Positions 1-6,068 of a DNA stretch of 6,931 nucleotides are shown piece after piece. Source of the stretch: CAYHBO01 sp964354855 (GTDB lineage: Bacteria; Babelota; Babeliae; Babelales; RVW-14); assembly GCA_964354855.1 (NCBI GenBank), contig CAYHBO010000062.1, positions 1 through 6,931 of the forward strand, read 5' to 3'. The notes beneath the pieces are model-generated. The model saw only the letters and a program-made list of their open reading frames with translations. It was not told where the DNA came from and searched no databases. Both the position numbers and the translations under genes were made by a program. Numbering within the stretch: position 1 is the first letter of the stretch; each line of letters begins with the position of its first letter.

Positions 1-31
1 CTTTGGTAGCATTAACAATCGTTTTTGACAT
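1..31. other. Short leader before the tRNA, no feature identified
   Basis: These 31 bases precede the tRNA. They contain no reading frame or hairpin I can support. A TTGACA lies at 25-30, directly against the tRNA, and is discussed under rejected items. Confidence 0.4.
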
Positions 32-115
32 GCCGAAGTGGCGAAACTGGTAGACGCACGGGACTCAAAATCCCGCGATAGAGATATCATGTCGGTTCGA
101 GTCCGACCTTCGGCA
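32..115 (+). tRNA. tRNA-Leu, anticodon CAA
   Basis: This is a class II (long variable arm) tRNA reading the UUG leucine codon. It folds cleanly. The acceptor stem GCCGAAG (32-38) pairs with CTTCGGC (108-114), with A115 as the leucine-type discriminator. The D stem is GCG/CGC. The anticodon stem CGGGA (59-63) pairs with TCCCG (71-75) around the loop CTCAAAA, which puts anticodon CAA at 66-68. The variable arm has a GATA/TATC stem (77-80 with 85-88). The T arm GTCGG/CCGAC (91-95 with 103-107) carries the loop TTCGAGT. The 3' CCA is not encoded, because the following bases are ATCCC, so it must be added by a nucleotidyltransferase. The HIT gene begins 40 bp downstream with no terminator visible between, so read-through is possible. 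Confidence 0.97.
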
Positions 116-155
116 ATCCCAATGCAAATTCTTTAACTAAAAAGGGGAAAGAAAG

Positions 156-503
156 ATGCAACCGTGTATTTTTTGTAAGATCATCAATCGTGAGATCCCA
201 ACAACGATTATCAAAGAATCCAATCACGCCATAGCAATAAAAGATATCACGCCAAAAGCCCCGGTACATTATCTAGTACTTCCCAAAAAACATATCGAAA
301 ACCTCCTGTATCTTGAAGATCAAGATGCTATCTATAGCCAGGCCATGCTCAGCATGATTAAAGACCTTGGTCACGATCTAGCAGCTCCAAAAGCATTTAA
401 TCTTGTTGCTAATAACGGCAAAGACGCGAGTCAAAGCGTATTACACTTTCATTTTCATTTCCTCTCCGGCAGAGACATCTATGAAGGTGGGCTTAAGTTG
501 TGA
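156..503 (+). CDS. HIT (histidine triad) family protein, HinT-like nucleotide hydrolase
   Basis: This is a 115-residue cytosolic protein of the usual HinT length. The family hydrolyses purine nucleoside phosphoramidates and related adenylated compounds, using the middle histidine of the triad as nucleophile. The N-terminus (CIFCKIINREIP, residues 4-15) is typical of the family. The signature near the C-terminus is HFHFHF, with H97, H99 and H101; H99 is the expected nucleophile. It is preceded by NNGKDASQSV, where the glycine usually found before QSV is replaced by S92. C4 and C7 form a CxxC, which some HIT proteins use to bind zinc. The ATG start has an AAGGGGA Shine-Dalgarno at 142-148 with a 7-nt spacer. 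The stop overlaps the start of the next gene (TGATG), so the two are translationally coupled. The family assignment is secure; the physiological substrate is not known from the sequence. Confidence 0.95.
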   Translation: MQPCIFCKIINREIPTTIIKESNHAIAIKDITPKAPVHYLVLPKKHIENLLYLEDQDAIYSQAMLSMIKDLGHDLAAPKAFNLVANNGKDASQSVLHFHFHFLSGRDIYEGGLKL

Positions 504-1441
504 TGTCACTTATACGAAAACTCAAGCCATTCGCTGTTTTTTGTATCATCTTAACCACTGCGCTTGTCACTTGCATCGTTTCATATTACATCTTGGCCGA
601 ATTCTCTTTTGCCACCAAAGATCGCGTTTTTTATGGCAAGAGCCAAGCCAAACTGACAACAGAAATTTTACAAGAACTTATTAAGCACCCAAAAATAACC
701 GCGGTGTCATTTGTATCAGATGATGGGGTCCGTCTTGCCGGGCTGCTCATAAAAGAGCAAAAACCCATCGGAAACATGGTTATTTGCCATGGCTACAAAG
801 GCAGCAAAGAATTATTACTCGGCTATATCCGCTTATTTCCCAACTTCAATAAACTTTTTTTTGATTTTAGATCTCATGGGCAAAGTGAAGGCCAGGTAAT
901 TTCGCTCGGCTGCCATGAGTACAAAGACGTTGTCAGCGCCGTAAATTATCTCAAAAATGAAACTAAAAATAGTATCACAAAGCTCCCTTGTGTCGTATTG
1001 GGAACCTCAATGGGCGGGGCGGCCTGCCTTAAAGCAGTTGATATCGAACCACGCCTTTGCGATGCGATCATTGTTGATTCAACCTTTGCTGACCTTTATT
1101 CAACGTTTGTACGCAGTTTTTATCTTAACGCTGGCTTGCCTTACTATCCATTTTTCCCGATCATTAAAACCATGTTTAACTATTTTGGATCATGTGATAT
1201 CAGTACAATAAGTTCTATCCAAAGCGTCAAAAAAATACATCAGCCAATTTTATTTATTCACTCATGCGATGATAAAGTTATTAGGCCACGAAACAGCCTC
1301 GAACTTTACATGAACGCGAAAAATAAAAAATCAAAACTCTGGGTTGGCCCTGTCTGCCGTCATGGCTGGCTGCATAACTATTATCCATTGCGTTATCGAA
1401 AAAAAGTAATGAGCTTTCTTAAGAAGGCTCAAGTTCTTTAA
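503..1441 (+). CDS. Membrane-anchored alpha/beta hydrolase (serine hydrolase, S33/ABHD-like)
   Basis: The protein has 312 residues. An N-terminal hydrophobic segment (about residues 9-34) should anchor it, and an alpha/beta-hydrolase domain follows from about residue 65. Visible motifs are the oxyanion-hole HG (H96-G97), the FDFRSHGQSEG block (about 120-130), the nucleophile elbow GTSMGG with S169, the acid D257 in HSCDDKV, and a C-terminal RHGW with H287 as the likely catalytic histidine (H291 is a nearby alternative). The triad is therefore complete, and an esterase, lipase or peptidase activity is expected, but the substrate cannot be read from sequence. I chose ATG 503 because it overlaps the HIT stop as TGATG. 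An in-frame GTG at 500 is one codon longer and fits slightly better to the upstream AAGGTGG (484-490), so that start is possible. The 3' end overlaps the convergent glycosyltransferase gene by 23 bp. Confidence 0.9.
   Translation: MSLIRKLKPFAVFCIILTTALVTCIVSYYILAEFSFATKDRVFYGKSQAKLTTEILQELIKHPKITAVSFVSDDGVRLAGLLIKEQKPIGNMVICHGYKGSKELLLGYIRLFPNFNKLFFDFRSHGQSEGQVISLGCHEYKDVVSAVNYLKNETKNSITKLPCVVLGTSMGGAACLKAVDIEPRLCDAIIVDSTFADLYSTFVRSFYLNAGLPYYPFFPIIKTMFNYFGSCDISTISSIQSVKKIHQPILFIHSCDDKVIRPRNSLELYMNAKNKKSKLWVGPVCRHGWLHNYYPLRYRKKVMSFLKKAQVL
1411..1430. terminator. Possible bidirectional terminator hairpin in the convergent gene overlap
   Basis: This 20-nt near-palindrome forms an 8-bp stem around a TTAA loop. 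In the + strand RNA all eight pairs form, one of them a G-U wobble. In the minus-strand RNA that pair becomes a C-A mismatch, but a run of seven T follows 5 nt after the stem (complement of A-run 1400-1406). On the + strand the downstream sequence (AAGTTCTTTAA) is only moderately U-rich. The hairpin spans the last codons of the hydrolase and the stop codon of the minus-strand gene (1421-1419). Its position between two convergent genes supports a terminator role, but neither direction has an ideal intrinsic terminator. Confidence 0.4.
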
Positions 1442-3296
1442 TCGGCTTAAGCCTTAAGGCATAAATAGTCCAAGCAAAGATAGCCATAAAAAATATAAAA
1501 ATAATATCGGTCACCAAAAAAGCCCCGTACATAGGCGCATAGCGACCACAAATTTGTACCGAAGCATAAGCTGATAATTTTTCTGCAGCAGCCTGCTGAA
1601 AAGACGTTAATGAAATAGTGCCATTAAATATTCGAGAGGTCGCTAAACTCAACCCCGCAAATAACCAAATGATCAAGCAATAGCCATTGCGTAACGGATT
1701 AAACATAGTACGTCCTTCGAGCCGCACATCTTCACCATAGTTCGGAACACTACGCTCCTCGCCACGAGCAGCGACTGACAAAATAAAAAAAGATTTGTTT
1801 TTATAAAGCATACCGTAAAAAGCATATACAACTATCGATAAGCAGATCAGCGGGATAAGATAATTTCCGAGTATTTTTATACAGAATAAAAAAAAGTCTT
1901 GGGTGAAAAAAACTGATGGACTCAACCATGCAAACGATTTAAGCGGAATGAAACTTGATACACATTGATATGGCACCGCTGGATTAGCAAACGGATGCAC
2001 ATCGTACAAGATAATAAAAAGCGATGCTGTAGCCGTGTATAAAACATTCAAACGCCACCATGACCCGATAAATAAGAATGGTGAAAGCCACAACAAGTAC
2101 TGACACCCAATGCCTGAAAAGCCAATAATTAATGCATAAGTAAGCGCAATTGCAGAAAAAGCATCAAGCCGATTTTTATAATAAAAAAAGGCAATTACCC
2201 CAAGGCCCGTCATTAACCAAAAACGGTTTCTTAGAAAAACATTAATAATTCCACGATCAAACGGATACGCAAACGGTAACCCAAAAATCTGTACTCCTTG
2301 GTTCATATAGCGCAAGATCCATTCAATTCGCTGTAATAAATCAAACCCAAACCAAACAAATAGCGCAAAACTCATAACAATGGCGACAAAGAGTCCAACA
2401 CATGAAGCTATTTGATATTTTGCATAAAAAGCAAAAGAATCTCGTAAGTTTAGCTTTGGTTTTTTTATATAAATCCAGAATAACAAAAACGCCAAAACAC
2501 CAACAAAAAACGCGAAAAGATAAATCGCATACTGACTTAAAAAACTAGAAAAACTAATGGTGTTAAGTTTAAAAAAAAGATACAAAAATCCAAAACAAGC
2601 AGCTCCAAAAACTCCAAGCCAAAATAAGATATGCCACCAATCACCAAGTTCTTGTTTTAAATTTTTTCGCGGCACAAAAAAAAGCAGAGAGAACAACAAA
2701 GAAACAGGCTTTAACAAAAAAGAAATGCAGAACAAAACCCCAAAAGAACAATATTTTACGCACGAATCTACGTAAAAATCACGCACATAGAACGCGAATA
2801 ACAGAAAAAAAAGAAAGAGTGATTCCCAATGAAAATGAATGCCATTCACAAGAATACTTAATGGGGAACAGGCGTAAAGAAGGCCAATACTCAAGGAATA
2901 ATTATTATTTTTATGGAACATAACTCTCGATTTGTCATCCTGAACTTGCCTGCCCGCCGAAGCCTTGGCGTAGGTTGGTTTCAGGATCAAGGCCTTCTTA
3001 CTTTTCTTCACTATCTCATAAATCAACACCGCAATTAGACTATCAAAAAATATCGGTAAAAGCTTATAACACAACGCAAGCGGCAGCCCCGTTTTAGTCA
3101 TAAACAAAACCCCAAACCAATAAAACATCATAAGTAACGGGAAATAGTTACCCACAGCACCATAACAATTAAATTCTTGAGTAAGTGTGCGCTGACTAAT
3201 TTCAGCACAACTAATAAGATCTATACTTCCCAGAAAGAGATACCCAAAAAGAATACGCAGAAAAAAAGATACGGCAAAAATTACAAGCGCTGCCAT
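1419..3296 (-). CDS. Multi-pass membrane glycosyltransferase, GT-C superfamily (PIG-M/GT87-like)
   Basis: This is a 625-residue protein with roughly 14-16 hydrophobic segments spread over its length, as in GT-C enzymes that use polyprenyl-phosphate sugars. Family-like features are the block CYKLLPIFFDSLIAVLIYE (76-94), the segment ACSPLSILVNGIHFHWESL (142-160) in the place where GT-C mannosyltransferases carry their conserved loop, and GCQYLLWLSPFLF (397-409), which resembles the QYLLWLLP motif of PIG-M/GT87-type proteins. Acidic residues D26 and E32 in the first predicted outer loop could be the metal or catalytic residues, but this is inference. It starts 5 bp after the GT2 gene, with only a weak GAG as Shine-Dalgarno, so coupled translation is likely. 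Two hydrophilic GC-rich stretches (about residues 104-122 and 507-530) interrupt the normal composition and appear inserted. Sugar and acceptor are unknown. The general class is fairly sure, the exact family less so. Confidence 0.8.
   Translation of the reverse strand: MAALVIFAVSFFLRILFGYLFLGSIDLISCAEISQRTLTQEFNCYGAVGNYFPLLMMFYWFGVLFMTKTGLPLALCYKLLPIFFDSLIAVLIYEIVKKSKKALILKPTYAKASAGRQVQDDKSRVMFHKNNNYSLSIGLLYACSPLSILVNGIHFHWESLFLFFLLFAFYVRDFYVDSCVKYCSFGVLFCISFLLKPVSLLFSLLFFVPRKNLKQELGDWWHILFWLGVFGAACFGFLYLFFKLNTISFSSFLSQYAIYLFAFFVGVLAFLLFWIYIKKPKLNLRDSFAFYAKYQIASCVGLFVAIVMSFALFVWFGFDLLQRIEWILRYMNQGVQIFGLPFAYPFDRGIINVFLRNRFWLMTGLGVIAFFYYKNRLDAFSAIALTYALIIGFSGIGCQYLLWLSPFLFIGSWWRLNVLYTATASLFIILYDVHPFANPAVPYQCVSSFIPLKSFAWLSPSVFFTQDFFLFCIKILGNYLIPLICLSIVVYAFYGMLYKNKSFFILSVAARGEERSVPNYGEDVRLEGRTMFNPLRNGYCLIIWLFAGLSLATSRIFNGTISLTSFQQAAAEKLSAYASVQICGRYAPMYGAFLVTDIIFIFFMAIFAWTIYALRLKPIKELEPS
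1706..1780. repeat. GC-rich insert-like segment within the GT-C gene (C-terminal part)
   Basis: About 58% GC over 1711-1770 by my count, inside a gene that is otherwise clearly AT-rich. On the minus strand it encodes a hydrophilic stretch (about residues 507-530, containing AARGEERS and GEDVRLEGRT) between two membrane segments. It contains the perfect small hairpin CTCG-CCA-CGAG (1758-1768). It looks like a dispersed repeat unit that inserted without breaking the frame. The boundaries are approximate, because no target duplication could be defined. Confidence 0.45.
2933..2990. repeat. Small palindromic GC-rich repeat element inserted in the GT-C gene
   Basis: An inverted repeat ATCCTGAA (2937-2944) / TTCAGGAT (2980-2987) encloses a GC-rich core (about 60% GC over 2941-2980) that is itself partly self-complementary (CGCC/GGCG around GAAGCCTT). 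On the minus strand it is read through as residues about 105-122, including PTYAKASAGRQ, in a loop between hydrophobic segments. I recall similar YAKASAG-type segments recurring in unrelated proteins of uncultured candidate-phylum bacteria, which would make this a dispersed repeat or small MITE-like unit. Only one copy of this type is present here, so repetition cannot be shown from the window. Confidence 0.6.
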
Positions 3297-3301
3297 AACA
3301 A

Positions 3302-4021
3302 TTACTCAGCAGGAGGTGGTGTAAAAAGACCTTGTTTAAGTTTCTTGCTAAACATCAAAGTTCTTTTAGTCCCTCTCCATTTTGCAATAAAACGCTGCTG
3401 AAAAGTCTGCCCATAAAATCGTTTAGCAAAAATGATATCAAACCTCACGATCTTAAGGCCCTTTTCTCGTGCCATGTAATACACATACAAATTAAGCGAA
3501 AAATCATGAGGGGCATTATACCAAGAAGAAAAAAAGCTTCGATGAAAAATAGTCGGCTGCCCATTAATATCCCAGAGTGGCGTTGATAAATACAATGACT
3601 CAAAACTACTCATGCCAAAAGTAAAAAATTCATCAAAAATCGAACGCCCCTTACGGCGCCCTTTAATAAAAAGATCGGTCGAAAAATTATTAGACTGGAG
3701 GAGACGATACGCTTTAATAACATCAAAAGGATCGGTTTGCATATCAAGATGCGCCCACCCAATAAAATCGCCAGTAGCAACCGCAAGCCCTGCTAAAATG
3801 CCAAACCCATATCCCTTATTTTTTTCAATATAAACCGACTGAGCAAAAGAATACTGTGATAATAGTTTTTTAATGAGTTGAGACGAGCCGTCAACTGAAC
3901 CATTATCAACTAAAATAAGTTCAATGTCGCAATCATCAATAACACGCTTAAACCGCTCTAGCAAAGGAGATATTCCTTCAACCTCATTATAACACGGAAT
4001 AACAATGGATAGTTTTTTCAC
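3302..4021 (-). CDS. Family 2 glycosyltransferase (DPM1-like, polyprenyl-phosphate sugar synthase type)
   Basis: This is a 239-residue GT-A fold enzyme without membrane segments. The nucleotide-sugar binding start IVIPCYNE (6-13) is followed by LVDNGSVDGS (37-46), NKGYGFG (68-74), the metal/substrate block HLDMQTDP (91-98, with D93 and D97), KGRRKGR (120-126) and DINGQPTIF (151-159). This order matches GT2 enzymes of the dolichyl/polyprenyl-phosphate mannose or glucose synthase group, which move a sugar from a nucleotide donor to a lipid phosphate on the cytosolic face. The start is GTG, in frame and 7 nt after a strong AAAGGAG; a nearby ATG (4025-4023) is out of frame. The next gene begins 5 bp downstream and encodes a GT-C-like membrane enzyme that would use such a lipid-linked sugar, which supports the role. 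The actual sugar is unknown. Confidence 0.88.
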   Translation of the reverse strand: MKKLSIVIPCYNEVEGISPLLERFKRVIDDCDIELILVDNGSVDGSSQLIKKLLSQYSFAQSVYIEKNKGYGFGILAGLAVATGDFIGWAHLDMQTDPFDVIKAYRLLQSNNFSTDLFIKGRRKGRSIFDEFFTFGMSSFESLYLSTPLWDINGQPTIFHRSFFSSWYNAPHDFSLNLYVYYMAREKGLKIVRFDIIFAKRFYGQTFQQRFIAKWRGTKRTLMFSKKLKQGLFTPPPAE

Positions 4022-4028
4022 GCATACG

Positions 4029-4035
4029 CTCCTTT
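4029..4035 (-). promoter_or_regulatory. Shine-Dalgarno deciding the GTG start of the GT2 gene
   Basis: AAAGGAG on the minus strand lies 7 nt before GTG 4021-4019. It supports this non-ATG start over the overlapping ATG, which is in another frame. Confidence 0.7.
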
Positions 4036-4061
4036 AAATAATGCTCTAGATAATCAATTCA

Positions 4062-4089
4062 ATAATAGTTACTTAATTGCTTTTATAAA
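4062..4089 (-). promoter_or_regulatory. Candidate sigma70-type promoter for the GT2/GT-C pair
   Basis: On the minus strand, TTTATA (4089-4084; 4 of 6 matches to TTGACA) and TATTAT (4067-4062; 5 of 6 to TATAAT) are separated by 16 bp. They would place a transcript start about 30 nt before the GTG of the GT2 gene. The region is very AT-rich, so chance matches are expected. Confidence 0.3.
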
Positions 4090-4155
4090 GTTCTCGTACA
4101 ATTATGAAAGAAATAATTCACCAAATAAAACTTTTACGTAAATCTATAAACATAT

Positions 4156-4192
4156 AAAAAAATTATAAGCATTTAATATGCAGCATTTTTTT
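4156..4192. terminator. Possible terminator hairpin downstream of the HAD cluster
   Basis: An outer inverted repeat AAAAAAAT (4156-4163) / ATTTTTTT (4185-4192) brackets an inner GCAT (4169-4172) / ATGC (4178-4181). Read on the minus strand, the small GC-containing hairpin is followed after a few bases by seven T, as in an intrinsic terminator for the genes ending at 4329 or 4222. The stem is short and weak, so this is tentative. Confidence 0.3.
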
Positions 4193-4221
4193 ACAAAGCT
4201 TGGGATATTTTAACATTGCCA

Positions 4222-4332
4222 CTAAAGACCTTTACGGCAACGCTCTGCGATAGAAAAATCATCAATTAGGCGGGAAATATGCGAAAGAACCAATGCATTG
4301 GCTGCCCCTGAACCAGGAATGACAAACTTCAC
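4222..4332 (-). CDS. Possible small ORF (36 codons) or decayed gene tail, unrecognised
   Basis: A GTG at 4332-4330 overlaps the TGA of the preceding HAD gene by the classic GTGA arrangement. It opens a 36-residue frame ending in TAG (4224-4222). The predicted peptide begins VKFVIPGSGAANALVLSH and ends AERCRKGL. It has a protein-like mix of a hydrophobic stretch and a charged helix, and a higher GC content than the spacer beyond it. I do not recognise it. It could be a translationally coupled small protein, the remnant of a lost gene, or a former C-terminal extension of the HAD protein put out of frame. No independent Shine-Dalgarno is visible, and short frames like this also occur by chance. 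Confidence 0.3.
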   Translation of the reverse strand: MKFVIPGSGAANALVLSHISRLIDDFSIAERCRKGL

Positions 4333-5024
4333 ATTAATTCCCAATCTCCAGTTTCTCTGTGGCCTACTACTACTTCTGCTGATAACCATATACCGCGGCG
4401 CTTAAAATAAGAGGCTTGAAACTCAGCAATTGCTTTATCGTCTGACGGCTTAGCTTTAATGTAATGCAGCCCTAAAATATCAGCCTCAGGTAATGTATAA
4501 AAAATACTTTTAATGTTTTCTATCTTGTCATCGATCACAATAATACGACTAGGAGAAAAGTTAATCGCCATTAAAAATCTTTTTAACGCGATACCTTTAG
4601 GCTCTATCCCTGAACATAAAACGCCGGATATAAAGTTATTAGAACTAAATGAAAAAGTTTCTGAAAAATCAATCCCTATACTTTTAAGATCACTAACTCG
4701 TGCTTGTTTATACTTGGCATAAGTTGCAGTAAGCGCCATGGTTTTAATGTTCTTCTCCTGAAGTTTTTTGATAATCTCTGGAATTTTTTTATCAAGCAAA
4801 GAAAACACCAATTTATTTTTTTTATAATCAAAAAATTGCATCCCCAAGACACGATCTATATCAAAAACAACCAGACATTCTTCATCTAACTTATCAATTT
4901 CTTTTTCAAGAGAATCAAGTGTATCAACCGGATGGATAGCAGTATTTTGCATGGCACGAATAGAGCCAAACAGTAGAATAAAAAATAAGATAAAAGTTAG
5001 ATGATTTTTACAAGAAACATACAT
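4329..5024 (-). CDS. Exported HAD-superfamily protein, DUF2608-like (paralog 1)
   Basis: The protein has 231 residues with a signal peptide at 1-24 (basic start, hydrophobic 9-19, possible cleavage after SIRA). The rest is one HAD-like phosphatase domain. Motif I is FDIDRVL, with nucleophile D55 and acid D57. Motif II is the threonine in ALTATY (T99). Motif III is K143 in EPKG, and motif IV is IDDKIEN with D165 and D166. The order and spacing, and the GVLC...KG..L..FL pattern before VIDD, fit what I recall of the DUF2608 family; the substrate is unknown. I chose ATG 5024 because it gives a proper signal peptide and has AAGAG 7 nt upstream. An in-frame GTG at 5063 would add 13 polar residues in front. 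It is the third and last gene of a three-paralog unit, 54 bp after paralog 2. It differs from the others by having R in place of the usual G of DxDG. Confidence 0.8.
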   Translation of the reverse strand: MYVSCKNHLTFILFFILLFGSIRAMQNTAIHPVDTLDSLEKEIDKLDEECLVVFDIDRVLGMQFFDYKKNKLVFSLLDKKIPEIIKKLQEKNIKTMALTATYAKYKQARVSDLKSIGIDFSETFSFSSNNFISGVLCSGIEPKGIALKRFLMAINFSPSRIIVIDDKIENIKSIFYTLPEADILGLHYIKAKPSDDKAIAEFQASYFKRRGIWLSAEVVVGHRETGDWELM

Positions 5025-5078
5025 AGAAAAGCTCTTTTTTTGATCAGTTTCATTACAACCCACAGAGTTTAATTTTTG

Positions 5079-5978
5079 TTATGCATAATGCTGCGCTCTA
5101 TCAAATGCTTCAGCCTCTATCTTCCTTCTTGCTTCTTCTTCGCTCAACCATTCTTTATGTGCAATCAACCAATCAATCTGAAAATGAAAAATTTCTTCAG
5201 CAGGATACTGAACATAATTTAATGCCCTAGTATACAAAATTTCAGTATGTTCAATTTTTTGCCGTGTCTGTCCCGGCTCATTATTAAAACCCTCAAGAGC
5301 TTCATGAACATTTATAAGGTTATCTTTTTGATCATCAATAAAAAGAATTTTGTGTGGAAAGAAATTAGTTTTATAAAGAAATGAAACAAGCGCTTCTCCC
5401 TTATTCTCTCGCCCTACACAGAGCACCCCTGCAACATGCTTAGAGGTATCACCATTAAACAAAAACGGCTCTCGAGAAAAAGTCCCAGAAAAATCAATAT
5501 CAAGTTCTTTAAGACTTGTAGCTCTTAAAGTCGGCATACATTCAATATTACCATATCCCTTTGTAGTTGTAGATGTAAGAGCTACAATTTTAATCCCCTT
5601 CTGCTGTAATTCTTTAAGCTGATGGCTCACTTGCTCTTCAACAGGCTTTTCTTCTTTCTTTTTTAAGTAAATTGAAATAAGATGTGACACTTTTTCTTCA
5701 GGTAAAGACTTTATTTTACAGTGTTCTTGTAACCAACAAAAACCAACATCAAACAAAACAAGTACCCCATCAACATCAAGAACTAATAAGCTATTTTCGT
5801 CTAGACTAAAAAACTCTTCTTCAAGAGCTTTAAAAGCATCAACTGATTTAAACTCTAACGGTTTTTTAATGACAATATCACCAGCAGCATCAAACAACAT
5901 CGTGTTTGTAGCGCCAAAAAAGCCACTAAACATAAAAAGCGAAAAAAAGAATTTTTTATTTTTAAAAATAATATTCAC
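5079..5978 (-). CDS. Exported HAD-superfamily protein, DUF2608-like (paralog 2)
   Basis: The protein has 299 residues. The N-terminus is a signal peptide: basic residues at 6-9 and a hydrophobic core at about 10-22, with a possible cleavage near GATNT/M27. The HAD motifs are all present: LDVDGVL with D68 and D70, ALTST with T135, NKG with K193, and FIDDQKDN with D215 and D216. Compared with paralog 1 it has a longer charged insert between motifs I and II (about 80-120) and a longer C-terminal tail ending in a charged helix rich in E, R and K (about 280-295). It is therefore probably active as a phosphohydrolase outside the cytosol, substrate unknown. The start is GTG 5978, because AAGAGG lies 5 nt upstream and the next methionine would remove the basic part of the signal peptide. 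It sits between its two paralogs in the same orientation. Confidence 0.82.
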   Translation of the reverse strand: MNIIFKNKKFFFSLFMFSGFFGATNTMLFDAAGDIVIKKPLEFKSVDAFKALEEEFFSLDENSLLVLDVDGVLVLFDVGFCWLQEHCKIKSLPEEKVSHLISIYLKKKEEKPVEEQVSHQLKELQQKGIKIVALTSTTTKGYGNIECMPTLRATSLKELDIDFSGTFSREPFLFNGDTSKHVAGVLCVGRENKGEALVSFLYKTNFFPHKILFIDDQKDNLINVHEALEGFNNEPGQTRQKIEHTEILYTRALNYVQYPAEEIFHFQIDWLIAHKEWLSEEEARRKIEAEAFDRAQHYA

Positions 5979-5983
5979 AGGGG

Positions 5984-5989
5984 CCTCTT
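5984..5989 (-). promoter_or_regulatory. Shine-Dalgarno deciding the GTG start of paralog 2
   Basis: AAGAGG on the minus strand lies 5 nt before GTG 5978-5976. It is the reason for accepting this non-ATG start. Confidence 0.65.
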
Positions 5990-6068
5990 AGATAAAAAAT
6001 TTTACATAGCCAACAAGTTTAATTTTTTTAAGATCACCTGTAAATAACCCTGCAAATAAAGCTCTTTA

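Larger units (their letters stand above)
4022..4328. other. AT-rich intergenic region between the GT2 gene and the HAD gene cluster
   Basis: This gap of about 300 bp has two parts. From 4022 to about 4200 it is strongly AT-rich and holds the GT2 Shine-Dalgarno, a candidate promoter and a possible terminator hairpin. From about 4222 to 4328 the composition is less AT-rich, and a 36-codon frame is open on the minus strand. I see no RNA gene or repeat array in it. Confidence 0.5.

Noticed and set aside
25..30. TTGACA, a perfect -35 hexamer, directly before the tRNA
   Set aside because: A matching -10 would fall inside the tRNA around 47-53, where the sequence is D-arm DNA with no TATAAT-like hexamer. 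It is more likely chance or part of the tRNA leader.
957..1211. An 84-codon + strand frame inside the alpha/beta hydrolase
   Set aside because: It is a shadow frame. The hydrolase frame carries the catalytic motifs and this one shows none.
2557..2775. A Lys-rich + strand frame opposite the GT-C gene
   Set aside because: The Lys/Asn/Ser-rich composition is what results from reading the complement of Phe/Leu-rich membrane codons. There is no motif or ribosome site.
5025..5063. A longer start (GTG 5063) for paralog 1
   Set aside because: It would place 13 polar residues before the signal peptide. The ATG at 5024 has a better ribosome site and matches the architecture of the two paralogs.
5979..6068. 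A terminator between paralogs 3 and 2
   Set aside because: There are T-rich stretches but no convincing GC stem, so the genes are treated as one transcription unit.
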